Shown: positions 43,658-51,316 of the stretch, piece by piece
Numbering within the stretch: position 1 is the stretch's first letter
How the letters are laid out: every line of letters starts with the position of its first letter
NCBI GenBank assembly: GCA_016719225.1
Contig: JADKAN010000004.1
Location: 186,001-250,000, forward strand
Reading direction: 5' to 3'
Source: Flavobacteriales bacterium
GTDB lineage: Bacteria > Bacteroidota > Bacteroidia > Flavobacteriales_F > PHOS-HE28
DNA length: 64,000 nucleotides
Notes under the pieces: generated by a model
Told to the model about the DNA's origin: nothing
What the model saw: the letters and a program-made list of their open reading frames with translations, nothing else
The model's database searches: none
Made by a program: the position numbers and the translations under genes

Positions 43658-44731
43658 ATGGGAACATCGAACACACCGGACTGGAAAGCGCTCCGCTCCG
43701 ACTATCCAGGTCTCGAAGGCAAGACATACGTGGACACGTCCTCCTGCGGGCTCATCGCGCGTTCCACGGGAGAAGCCGCGCGATCGGAGCAGGAGGCATT
43801 GATGCATGCGGGCTCGTCAAGATTCATCCCTTGGAATGGTCCGCGACGGGTGGGTTTGGTCAGCGCGGTCGCTGAACATATCGGAGGAAGTAGCACAGGC
43901 ACGGCCTTGATGCAGAACTTCACCAGTGGGATGTCCCGCTTGGCGCCGATGCTCAAGCACCGCCCGAAAGTGCTCTTGGTGGAAGGCGATTATCCCACGC
44001 TGCACGCGCCTTTCAAATGGAACGGCTTTGAGGTGGTATGGGTGAAGCCTGCCGCTGATGGTACCATCCCGCTGGAACTGCTGGCAGCAGCCATGGAGCG
44101 TGAACGTCCGCAGCTCGTGGCCATAAGCCATGTGCAATGGACCACCGGCCACATGATCGGCCTGCACGCGTTGACGGAATTGTGCCACGCACATGGTGCA
44201 TGGTCCGTATTGGATGTCACGCAGTCCTGGTGCAGCGTGCCTCTCGACCTAAGGCATACACCCATCGATATCCTCGGGGCCAGCGGTTACAAATGGCCCT
44301 TGGCCGGTTTTGGCAACGGCTTCTTCCACTTGACAGAAGCAGTGCGCGCGGAACTGACGGAACGCAACGGCTTCGAACCCATAGCTGCGCTTACCGAAGG
44401 ACATCTTGACCCTGTCTCCTTGGTACGGCTGACCGATGCGTTGAAGCGATCTGCGGCGATCGGTACCGAAGCGGTCCAGACGCGCGTAAGGCAACTCTGT
44501 GACCTTGCCATTGAGCAGCTGGATAAGGCTGGTGTGCGGACACTAAGTGGCATGGACCCCGCGGTGCGCGCAAGCATCCTGATCATTGAAGGCGACGAGA
44601 AACGCTTGGCCAAAATGAGGGAGGCCGGCGTGCAGGCGCAGTTGCGCGGCGCGGGCATCCGGATCGGGATCCACTTCTACAACAACGAGGAGGACGTGGA
44701 GCGGTTGGTGGCGAGCATCGACAACAAGTGA
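43658..44731 (+). CDS. Class-V aminotransferase-fold PLP enzyme
   Basis: A 357-aa fold-type I PLP protein starting at MGTSNTPDWKAL. Class-V features are visible: YVDTSSCGLIAR near the start, ISHVQWTTGHMIGL, DVTQSWCSVPLDL (PLP-ring Asp) and SGYKWPLAGFGNG with the Schiff-base lysine. Relatives include cysteine desulfurases, kynureninase and isopenicillin N epimerase-like proteins; no active-site cysteine loop of a desulfurase is evident. Kynureninase is tempting given the kynurenine genes in this window but the family motif match is not specific. Possibly co-transcribed with the OsmC fusion. Confidence 0.85.
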   Translation: MGTSNTPDWKALRSDYPGLEGKTYVDTSSCGLIARSTGEAARSEQEALMHAGSSRFIPWNGPRRVGLVSAVAEHIGGSSTGTALMQNFTSGMSRLAPMLKHRPKVLLVEGDYPTLHAPFKWNGFEVVWVKPAADGTIPLELLAAAMERERPQLVAISHVQWTTGHMIGLHALTELCHAHGAWSVLDVTQSWCSVPLDLRHTPIDILGASGYKWPLAGFGNGFFHLTEAVRAELTERNGFEPIAALTEGHLDPVSLVRLTDALKRSAAIGTEAVQTRVRQLCDLAIEQLDKAGVRTLSGMDPAVRASILIIEGDEKRLAKMREAGVQAQLRGAGIRIGIHFYNNEEDVERLVASIDNK

Positions 44732-44739
44732 TCACCATT

Positions 44740-44882
44740 TTAACCGCAGAGGACGCGGAGGACGCAAAGGAAGTTCGGCTTCAATATCGCGGCAAGGACG
44801 GGGACTTTGTGTACTTAGTGTCCTTTGTGGTAGTTCCCCGGTTCATGCAGCTCTCCGCGTTCTCCACGCTCTCTGCGGTTAA
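44740..44882. repeat. 143-bp inverted-repeat intergenic element
   Basis: Perfect 12-bp terminal arms TTAACCGCAGAG (44740-44751) and CTCTGCGGTTAA (44871-44882) continue as imperfect arms for about 20 bp more (24 of 32 positions pair). The middle contains a second motif, CTTAGTGTCCTTTGTGGT, of the kind that forms its own intergenic repeat family in environmental genomes. There is no open reading frame or transposase. The right arm supplies the TAA stop codon of the DUF427 gene. No target-site duplication is clear. Confidence 0.65.
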
Positions 44883-45160
44883 CCCACCACCTCAACTCCT
44901 TTCCAGAACGCCACGTACCCTTTGATCTCCTTGGCGGCGATCTTCACATCGGGATAGTACCAAGCGGCGTCCGGGTTCTCCTTACCATCCACGTCCAGCG
45001 TGTAGTAGCTCGCCGTGCCCTTCCATGGGCAGAAGCTGTGTGTGGGTGATGGCTTGAAGTATTCCTTCTTGATCGCATCCGCTGGGAAGTAGCGGTTGCC
45101 TTCCACAGTGACAGTGTGATCGCTTTCAGCTATGACCTTCCCGTTCCAAATGGCTTTCAT
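44879..45160 (-). CDS. DUF427 domain protein
   Basis: A 93-aa protein matching the DUF427 pattern: MKAIWNGKVIAESDHT at the start, RYFPADAIKKEYF, the SFCPWKGTASYYTL core and AAWYYPDVKIAAKEIKGYVAF. The family is common in bacteria and has no established function. Its ATG overlaps the egtD stop (45157-45160), which ties it to the ergothioneine operon in expression. Its TAA stop is formed by the terminal TTAA of the repeat element at 44740-44882. Confidence 0.85.
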   Translation of the reverse strand: MKAIWNGKVIAESDHTVTVEGNRYFPADAIKKEYFKPSPTHSFCPWKGTASYYTLDVDGKENPDAAWYYPDVKIAAKEIKGYVAFWKGVEVVG

Positions 45161-46173
45161 CTTCGTGATCGTTGTGGTGCGAAGACGACATCCGTGAAGT
45201 AGCCCTTGCTATCGGTGAACTGCTCCGTGATGCGCAGTCCCGAATGCTTGGCGAGGTCGTCGATCATCGCGTCATCATACTTCTGGCTGATCTCCGTGCG
45301 CAGCGCTTCCCATGCTTTGAAATGGAAGGCGGTTGCAGCACCGGGGATATGGACCACCTGATCGCAAGTGCTCACGATATAGCTGAGCGCGCGGCCACTG
45401 CTGGGGTCATACTCGGGTGTGTGGATGAACTTGTCCAGGTTGAAGTCCGCGCCCAGCTCGGTATTGATACGGTGCAACAGGTTGAGGTTGAATGCGCTGG
45501 TGAAGCCTTCCCGGTCGTTGTATGCGCGGCGGATGGTCGCAGGATCCTTCTTCCGATCGAAACCCACGAGGAAGCGATCATTGGGTCCGAGGTATTCCGC
45601 TACGCCCTTCAGCAAAGCGATGGCGCGTTCATGGGTCAGGTTACCGATGTTGGATCCGAGGAACAACACAGCTTTCGGTTCGGATGGATCCGTGAACCCG
45701 CGCTTGATCGCCTCGAAGTATTCGCCCTGTTCAGCATGGTAGCGCAGTGCTGGTAGTTCCTTCTTCAACCTCGCTTCAAGCTGCTCCAGTACATTCTCGG
45801 AAATGTCGATCGGCCGGTACAGCGGATCGCGACCCTGCTCCAGCGCGCGGCGCAGCAGGTGTCGGGTCTTCGCACCATCACCGGCACCAAGTTCGAAAAG
45901 CGAGAAACGCTTATGCCCGTTCGCCAATGCTTTCAACACTTCATCGGTCTGTTCGCGCAGGATCTCGTCCTCGGCACGGGTGACGTAGTAATCCTCCGCG
46001 GCCATGATCCGCTGGAAAAGCCGGTCACCCTCCGCATCATAGAAGTAACGCGAGCTGAGTTTCTTCGGCGTTCCGGCCAGACCCGCCAGGACGTGTGTTC
46101 GGAATTCTTCAGTGGCCGCAGCCGGTCGCTGTTCGGCCAATAATGTGGCGCTGGTATCGCTCGCGTCTTTCAT
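45157..46173 (-). CDS. egtD: Histidine N-alpha-trimethyltransferase of ergothioneine synthesis
   Basis: Converts L-histidine to hercynine with three SAM. The protein is 338 aa from Met at 46173 (adjacent Met at 46176; longer frame to 46251). Visible signatures are SRYFYDAEGDRLFQRI, EDYYVTRAEDEIL, the SAM-binding LFELGAGDGAKTRHLL and VLFLGSNIGNLTHERA, whose Asn is the family's substrate-binding residue in GSxIGN. The length agrees with characterised EgtD (about 320 aa). It is downstream of egtB and overlaps the DUF427 gene by 4 nt. Confidence 0.93.
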   Translation of the reverse strand: MKDASDTSATLLAEQRPAAATEEFRTHVLAGLAGTPKKLSSRYFYDAEGDRLFQRIMAAEDYYVTRAEDEILREQTDEVLKALANGHKRFSLFELGAGDGAKTRHLLRRALEQGRDPLYRPIDISENVLEQLEARLKKELPALRYHAEQGEYFEAIKRGFTDPSEPKAVLFLGSNIGNLTHERAIALLKGVAEYLGPNDRFLVGFDRKKDPATIRRAYNDREGFTSAFNLNLLHRINTELGADFNLDKFIHTPEYDPSSGRALSYIVSTCDQVVHIPGAATAFHFKAWEALRTEISQKYDDAMIDDLAKHSGLRITEQFTDSKGYFTDVVFAPQRSRR

Positions 46174-46202
46174 CATCCGGTCTTCCAAGTTCCTTATCCC
46201 TA

Positions 46203-47420
46203 CTATACGTCTTTCGCCAAGCGTAAACCTGTGTACTGCCAGCGCAGCCAAGGCTGGAAGAAGTTCCGGTACGTGGCACGCGAGTGGTTCGGCGCCGTAG
46301 CTACGGACGCTCCACGCAGCACCATCTGGTTTACCATGAACTTGCCGTTGTATTCACCGAGTGCACCGGGCGCGTGCTTAAATCCGGGATAGGCCAAATA
46401 GGCGCTGTTCGTCCATTCCCAACGCTGGCCCCATTGGAAGCGGTTGCTGGCCACTTCCCATTCGGCTTCCGTGGGTAGGCGCATGCCTTTCCATTCCGCG
46501 AAGGCGAACGCCTCATAGAATGAAATGTGGCACAATGGCATCTTCGGCTCCACCACTGCAAGACCTTTCAACGTGTAGTAGTGCCACGTGCCGTCCACTT
46601 TGTGCCAGTGCATCGGCGCTTGCACCTTGTTCTCCTGCACCCACTGCCAGCCGTCACTGTGCCAGTATTTGAAATCCGCGTAACCGCCCTCGTCCATGAA
46701 GGACAGGAACTCGCCGTTAGTGACCAGTCTGTCGCTGATGGCGAAGTCGATCAGGAAGACCTGGTGCCGATCGTGCTCATTGTCGAAGCTGAAGCCCGGA
46801 CCTTCAAAGCCGATGGAATGGAGGCCTCCTGCGATCTCAATGAACTCGCCTTTGGTCTTTTCCGCTTGGCTCTCCGTGAAGTCATCGTACTTCGGAAAGA
46901 GCGGGTTGTTGCCAAGGATGTACTTGATGTCCGTCACTAACAGTTCCTGGTGCTGTTGCTCGTGGTTCAAGCCCAGCTCCAAAATGCGCAGCGCCTCTTC
47001 CGGCGCCTTTCCATGGGACAGGAAAGCGTCCATCGCCTTGTCCACATGTGCGCGGTATGCATGAACCTCGTCCAGTGTTGGCCTTGTCATGTTGCCCCGG
47101 TCAGCGCGCAGCACGCGCTTGCCGACGGTCTCGTAATAGCTGTTGAACATGTAGGCCATGTCATCATTGAACAGCTTGTAGCCATCTGTCCCTTTCAGGA
47201 TGAACTGCTCATAGAACCAAGTGGTGTGGCCAAGGTGCCATTTGGGTGGCGAAACGTCCACGATGGGCTGAACCACGTGGTCTTCAACGCGGAGCGGGGC
47301 ACAGATGGCCATGGTGCGGTCGCGCACGGCGTGAAAGTCCGTTGCCGCCTCGATGAGGGTGATCGCGGCGTCTTCCACGGCACTTTCCACTGTAACGTCG
47401 TGCTTGGATGTGACTTGCAT
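46203..47420 (-). CDS. egtB: Ergothioneine biosynthesis sulfoxide synthase, non-haem iron enzyme
   Basis: Joins hercynine to a thiol by oxygen-dependent C-S bond formation. The protein is 405 aa from MQVTSKHD (a longer frame begins at 47465). The N-terminal DinB-like domain supplies the three-histidine iron site: KWHLGHTTWF (H62 or H65) and NHEQQHQELL (H153, H157). The C-terminal FGE-sulfatase domain (about 185-405) carries RLPTEAEWEVASNRFQWGQRW and LRGASVATAPNHSRATYRNF. Which thiol (gamma-Glu-Cys or free Cys) is used cannot be read from sequence, but no EgtA or EgtC gene lies nearby, which hints at a Cys-using route. Confidence 0.93.
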   Translation of the reverse strand: MQVTSKHDVTVESAVEDAAITLIEAATDFHAVRDRTMAICAPLRVEDHVVQPIVDVSPPKWHLGHTTWFYEQFILKGTDGYKLFNDDMAYMFNSYYETVGKRVLRADRGNMTRPTLDEVHAYRAHVDKAMDAFLSHGKAPEEALRILELGLNHEQQHQELLVTDIKYILGNNPLFPKYDDFTESQAEKTKGEFIEIAGGLHSIGFEGPGFSFDNEHDRHQVFLIDFAISDRLVTNGEFLSFMDEGGYADFKYWHSDGWQWVQENKVQAPMHWHKVDGTWHYYTLKGLAVVEPKMPLCHISFYEAFAFAEWKGMRLPTEAEWEVASNRFQWGQRWEWTNSAYLAYPGFKHAPGALGEYNGKFMVNQMVLRGASVATAPNHSRATYRNFFQPWLRWQYTGLRLAKDV

Positions 47421-47504
47421 TGACAAATGACGCTCTAAGACCTTGAATTGTTCGTAAGGAGGCAAGAGGCAACCCAGGGAGCCATCACGAGCTGACGCCG
47501 CAGC

Positions 47505-48326
47505 CTAATTCCGCAAGTGAAGGATGAACGACCCCGCCAGCAACACCGCTTGATCCACGTTCCGTCCACTAAGCACATAACCCGCCTCGCCGACGATGCC
47601 GAAGCGCTTACCAATGGGCCTGTAGTACTTACCTCCGACCTTCAAGAAGTCGACGCCCAGTTGCGTGAAACTCATAGGAGCCAATTCGCCGATGCCCCGA
47701 TAATTCTTGCCTCCGTCAGCTTTCTGGCCTTGCACAAAGAGCTCCCAGTAGTGCGTGGCGTTGAAGTGACCGGCCCGCAAAGTGCCAATGAGCGCATCCG
47801 GCGTTGGATCTGAAGCGAATACTTCACCACCGACAAGGCTGACGAACCATCCCGCGTTCCAAGTGTATTGCACTACGCCCATGGGGATCACACTTGTGGC
47901 ATGTTGCCCGATCGCGTTAACGCCTTCTGTCTGATAGCCCGTTAGCGGAACACTGTACCCCAACGCAGGGCCGAGCGTGACTTTTCCATTTCCCACTGAG
48001 GTTTTGATAGGCAACCACTTCAGGAAGGCCGACGCATCTTGAAAGGCGGACTCCGTGCTGTTGCTGATGAAAGGGATGCTCAGCTGCAGGTCCAGATCTT
48101 CGGTGAAGCCGCGGACTGCGAAAAGTGTAGCAGCTATTCGGGAACGTTTGATGGCAGCGGTGCCTTCAGCCAGGTAGTAAGCTGAACCCTTCTCATAACT
48201 GAACGAGGCGACCACGTCCATGTTACCCCCACCCTTGTTGAAACCGTCCACCTGCGCTTGGACCACGCCTGACAACGAATAAGCAATAAGCGCATATTTC
48301 CAGTTGTTAGAGAAGAATTCGCTCAT
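47505..48326 (-). CDS. Outer-membrane beta-barrel-like protein, hypothetical
   Basis: A 273-aa protein starting MSEFFSNNWKYALIAYSLSG with a signal peptide ending near VVQAQ; an in-frame ATG at 48395 would add 23 residues. The rest alternates hydrophobic and polar residues in about ten strands (DVVASFSYEKGSAYYLAEG, VTLGPALGYSVPLTG, GGKYYRPIGKRFGIVGEAGY) and ends with the aromatic-poor SFILHLRN, as expected for a small barrel. There is no recognised family. It is transcribed alone. Confidence 0.6.
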   Translation of the reverse strand: MSEFFSNNWKYALIAYSLSGVVQAQVDGFNKGGGNMDVVASFSYEKGSAYYLAEGTAAIKRSRIAATLFAVRGFTEDLDLQLSIPFISNSTESAFQDASAFLKWLPIKTSVGNGKVTLGPALGYSVPLTGYQTEGVNAIGQHATSVIPMGVVQYTWNAGWFVSLVGGEVFASDPTPDALIGTLRAGHFNATHYWELFVQGQKADGGKNYRGIGELAPMSFTQLGVDFLKVGGKYYRPIGKRFGIVGEAGYVLSGRNVDQAVLLAGSFILHLRN

Positions 48327-48466
48327 TGGCATGTAGGGAACACGGGTTGGTAGGATGTTGGAGGTCGCGACTCCACTGTGGACCTGACACAGCACCTATA
48401 TTCAAAACCCGCAGCGCTCAATTGACCTCAGCTTGAGCGAAGTCAATGTTTTTAAGGGTGCAGGGC

Positions 48467-48976
48467 TTAATAGACCTTCACGCCCTTGGTCACCCAGCGG
48501 GACCAGCTCTTGTTGTAGGCGTGCACCCGGTCAGTCCGTTTGCCGGCATCGTCCACAACGGCGTTACCCGTGTTCACCCATTCAAAGATGCCGCCATAGA
48601 GGTTCTTCACGTTGGTGAAACCGGCCTTCAACAGCTTCTCAGTCACCTTTTCACTGCGGTAGCCCACGGAGCAATACACCACGATGGCGGTGTCCTTCGG
48701 AAGATCCTTCACGCGGGAAAGGTCGAAATCTCCATAACCCACGCGTCGCGCACCGGCGATGTGGCTCACGTCATACTCTTCAGAGGGCCGGGCATCCAGC
48801 AGCACGGGTTTGCGCTCCTTGGCCAGTTGGGGCACATCGATCACAGGTGTTCTGGCCGAGAGCAAGTGCTGCAGTTTCTCTTGGTACGCCGGTTCCTGCA
48901 CGTGTTGCGCATAGAGCTGCAACACGCTGGAGAGCAGGAAGAACAACAAGCCGATGAGCCGGACAGGGTGGCGCAT
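48467..48976 (-). CDS. Exported rhodanese-like protein
   Basis: A 169-aa protein with a signal sequence (MRHPVRLIGLLFFLLSSVLQLYAQ) and one rhodanese domain. The active-site loop is CSVGYRS with a cysteine, so persulfide chemistry is possible, preceded by VLLDARPSEEYDVSHIAGAR and followed by GFTNVKNLYGGIFEWVN. A periplasmic location is likely. It is 15 nt downstream of a small membrane-protein gene and on the same strand as the sterol desaturase gene. Confidence 0.85.
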   Translation of the reverse strand: MRHPVRLIGLLFFLLSSVLQLYAQHVQEPAYQEKLQHLLSARTPVIDVPQLAKERKPVLLDARPSEEYDVSHIAGARRVGYGDFDLSRVKDLPKDTAIVVYCSVGYRSEKVTEKLLKAGFTNVKNLYGGIFEWVNTGNAVVDDAGKRTDRVHAYNKSWSRWVTKGVKVY

Positions 48977-48991
48977 GTGTGAAGGGGATGA

Positions 48992-49222
48992 TCAGGTGGC
49001 AGGTTCCTTGCGCATCAGCCGCAAGATACCAAGCCGTGCAAGCAGGATGATCGGAAAACCATGCCACAGCAGATCCAGCCAGTCCATCGCCTGCATGCCG
49101 TGCGCGCCGCCAGCCACCCAGCGGAGTTTGCCCCACAGGTGCGGCTCGGGGAAGAACGGCAGGAGGGCCATCAGGATCGCCATGGGCAACACAATCTTCC
49201 AGTCGTTGATGAAATTCGTCAT
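48992..49222 (-). CDS. Small hydrophobic protein coupled to the sterol desaturase gene
   Basis: A 76-aa protein with two predicted membrane helices (about 10-26 and 52-68), a FPEPHLWGKLRWVAGG loop between them and a basic C-terminus. Its start overlaps the sterol desaturase stop codon (ATGA, 49219-49222), so it is translated together with it. The family and function are not recognised. Confidence 0.6.
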   Translation of the reverse strand: MTNFINDWKIVLPMAILMALLPFFPEPHLWGKLRWVAGGAHGMQAMDWLDLLWHGFPIILLARLGILRLMRKEPAT

Positions 49223-50088
49223 GATCTCGGAGGAAAGGCGAGTTGCTTGATGAGTGTTTTCGGGAATGTCTCGTCACCTGGGAAGCCCAGTTCGATGTCG
49301 CGGCCGTCGGAAGGGATCACGGCGGTGCCGAAGAGATAGTCCCACAGGCTGAGGCTGATGCCGTAGTTGATGCCGTATTTCCGTCCGGCGGGAAGCTCCT
49401 TCACATGGTGCCAGATGTGCATCTTGGGATTGTTCAGCACATACTTCAGCGGACCGTAGCTGAGGTTGAGGTTGCTGTGGTTGAGGTGCCCGATAGCGGT
49501 GGCGAAAATGTGGACGATGAAGAAGTCCTTCAGCCCGAAACCGATCATGGCCAACGGGATGTACTGAGCGGTTTTGTAGAACACGTTCTCCATCCAGTGG
49601 AAGCGCAGGTGCGCTGCGAAGCCCATCTGTTTCACGCTGTGGTGCACCTGGTGGAACTTCCACATCCAAGGCACGCGGTGCAGCATGCGGTGGACGTTCC
49701 AATGGATGAAGTCCGCCACGATGAAGAGCGTGAGCAGCTGCGCCCAATGCGGCAATGAACTGATCTCAATGGCCACGAGGTTCGTGATCCCGATGCTGGC
49801 TAGAGCGCTGTTGAAGATGTCCACTGCCACGTTGCTCACCGCGTTGTAAGCGATCAGCGAGAAGAGGAAATAGTTGAAGAACATGTAGAAGCCGTCCAGC
49901 CAGAAATCCTGACGGATGCGCGGTTGGTCCTTGCGCCACGGGAAGAGGATCTCCGCCGTCCACGCGAAGAGCGAGAGCCCCACAAGCCACCAGAAGTAAT
50001 TGTGCCAAGCGAGGTGCGAGATCTCCCCCAAGAGGTAGTTCCAGTATCCCGTGTAGGAGTTTGCGATGATGTCCCAATAGTGCTGCAT
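49219..50088 (-). CDS. Sterol desaturase / fatty acid hydroxylase family protein
   Basis: A 289-aa membrane di-iron protein starting at MQHYWDIIANSYTGYW. The eight-histidine signature is visible as HWNVHRMLH, FHQVHH and MHIWHH, with a further HLNHSN. Hydrophobic segments surround these motifs. Bacterial members hydroxylate or desaturate lipids such as hopanoids, fatty acids or ether lipids; the substrate is not predictable. A TAGCTTCG box lies 12 nt before the ATG. The longer frame upstream, to 50376, runs into the oppositely transcribed lipoprotein gene and is rejected. It forms an operon with the 76-aa protein and rhodanese. Confidence 0.87.
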   Translation of the reverse strand: MQHYWDIIANSYTGYWNYLLGEISHLAWHNYFWWLVGLSLFAWTAEILFPWRKDQPRIRQDFWLDGFYMFFNYFLFSLIAYNAVSNVAVDIFNSALASIGITNLVAIEISSLPHWAQLLTLFIVADFIHWNVHRMLHRVPWMWKFHQVHHSVKQMGFAAHLRFHWMENVFYKTAQYIPLAMIGFGLKDFFIVHIFATAIGHLNHSNLNLSYGPLKYVLNNPKMHIWHHVKELPAGRKYGINYGISLSLWDYLFGTAVIPSDGRDIELGFPGDETFPKTLIKQLAFPPRS

Positions 50089-50152
50089 GCGTTCGAGGCG
50101 CGAAGCTACCGGGAAGGAGCGTGAGGGTTGGTGAGTTGTGTCACGGTTTGGT

Positions 50153-50175
50153 TTAACCGCGGAGGGCGCGGAGAA
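50153..50175. repeat. Solo half-copy of the AACCGCGGAGGGCGCGG repeat
   Basis: TTAACCGCGGAGGGCGCGGA resembles the left arm of the element at 44740. It lies in the 154-bp divergent region between the sterol desaturase and lipoprotein genes. Confidence 0.45.
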
Positions 50176-50242
50176 TGTTCCCGTCGGATCCCGTTGCGGC
50201 CTAGCGTGCGTTGAGGTTGAATGCAATTCCGAACTTCGTACC

Positions 50243-51169
50243 ATGGAACGCACGTGGCATTTATCGATCGGTGTAGCTGCAACCGCGATACTTCTGACAT
50301 CTTGTTCTGCAGGACCGTCAGGATCGGACACCCCTGAAATTGCGCCTGCGGGTATTGCCTCTTCCGCAGAGTTCAATACCTATTGGCACCAAGGCAAGGC
50401 GGAGCTGGGCCACTATGCGCTTACACAGGCTCGCTATGGTGAATTGCGCAACGGAGATGCGGTGCTCGTCTTCGTCACGGAAGATGTCTTGGATAGCGCG
50501 CAGGTGAAGTATGAAGGCATCGGTGATGCGTCGCACACGAGCGTGCTGAAGTTGAACCGCATCGACCGCTTCGTCACCGGTATCTATGACTACTCGCTGA
50601 TGACAAGCACGTTCAGCCCCGTGGATGGAACGCCGCCGATGAAGGTGAGCTGCACCACCCAGGACTGGTGCGGGCAGATGTTCATGCAACTGAACCGGCA
50701 GGCCAACGGCTATCGCTACGAGCTGCGCAGCTACTTCCAAGCCGACGGTGATAAGAACGGCACGATCGATCATGCCGCGTTGGAAGATGACATCATGAAC
50801 CAGATCCGTATTGATCCGGCAAAGCTTCCAACAGGCACAGTGGACATGCTGCCCACGCTCAGCTACCTGCGCCTGATGCACAAGCCCGTGCAAGCCGTGA
50901 AGGTGGATGCGGTGCTCGCCGCACAAGGCGACACGAGCACGTACCGTATGCAATTCTCGTCACTGGACCGCACGGTATCGATCCACTTCGGCACCGTCTT
51001 TCCACATGTGATCTTCGGCTGGGAGGAAACGCCCCCGGATGGCGTCGGTGACAATGCGCATACGCTCACCACTACGGCACGCTTGAAGAAGCAGGTGATG
51101 GAACCCTATTGGGCACAACACGCTGTGGCGGATTCGACTTACCGCAGAGCGTTGGGACTGCCTGAGTGA
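50243..51169 (+). CDS. Conserved Bacteroidota lipoprotein
   Basis: A 308-aa lipoprotein (MERTWHLSIGVAATAILLTS, Cys21). The body has AEFNTYWHQGKAELGHYALTQARYGE-like opening motifs, then VLVFVTEDV, VSCTTQDWCGQMF and a beta-rich C-terminal half. I recall flavobacterial homologues labelled septum formation inhibitor Maf, but the Maf pyrophosphatase motifs are not seen, so that label should be treated as wrong here. The function is unknown. The start is chosen for the lipoprotein signal. Confidence 0.7.
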   Translation: MERTWHLSIGVAATAILLTSCSAGPSGSDTPEIAPAGIASSAEFNTYWHQGKAELGHYALTQARYGELRNGDAVLVFVTEDVLDSAQVKYEGIGDASHTSVLKLNRIDRFVTGIYDYSLMTSTFSPVDGTPPMKVSCTTQDWCGQMFMQLNRQANGYRYELRSYFQADGDKNGTIDHAALEDDIMNQIRIDPAKLPTGTVDMLPTLSYLRLMHKPVQAVKVDAVLAAQGDTSTYRMQFSSLDRTVSIHFGTVFPHVIFGWEETPPDGVGDNAHTLTTTARLKKQVMEPYWAQHAVADSTYRRALGLPE

Positions 51170-51282
51170 GTTGTCAGCTGTCAGGCTGCCGACGACATGT
51201 GGCTCCATCCTGAGGAATGAGTAGTGGAATGCAAGGTGTTCGGTTGCGTTACCGTTGCTCCGACCCACATCGGAGCGTTGCG

Positions 51283-51311
51283 TTCCTTGGAGTGCTTAGC
51301 GTCTTGGCGGT
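51283..51311. repeat. Solo copy of the CTTAGCGTCTTGGCGGT intergenic repeat
   Basis: TTCCTTGGAGTGCTTAGCGT followed by CTTGGCGGT lies just beyond the stop of the PurF-like gene, a typical intergenic placement for this family. Confidence 0.4.
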
Positions 51312-51316
51312 AGATC

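Noticed and set aside
42613..43674. 353-aa open frame on the reverse strand
   Set aside because: It lies antisense to the hydrolase-OsmC fusion and has no family motif or promoter-like upstream region.
43658..44731. Assignment of the class-V enzyme as kynureninase
   Set aside because: It would fit the kynurenine genes in the window, but the visible motifs are general to the class-V fold and the gene is not next to the other pathway genes.
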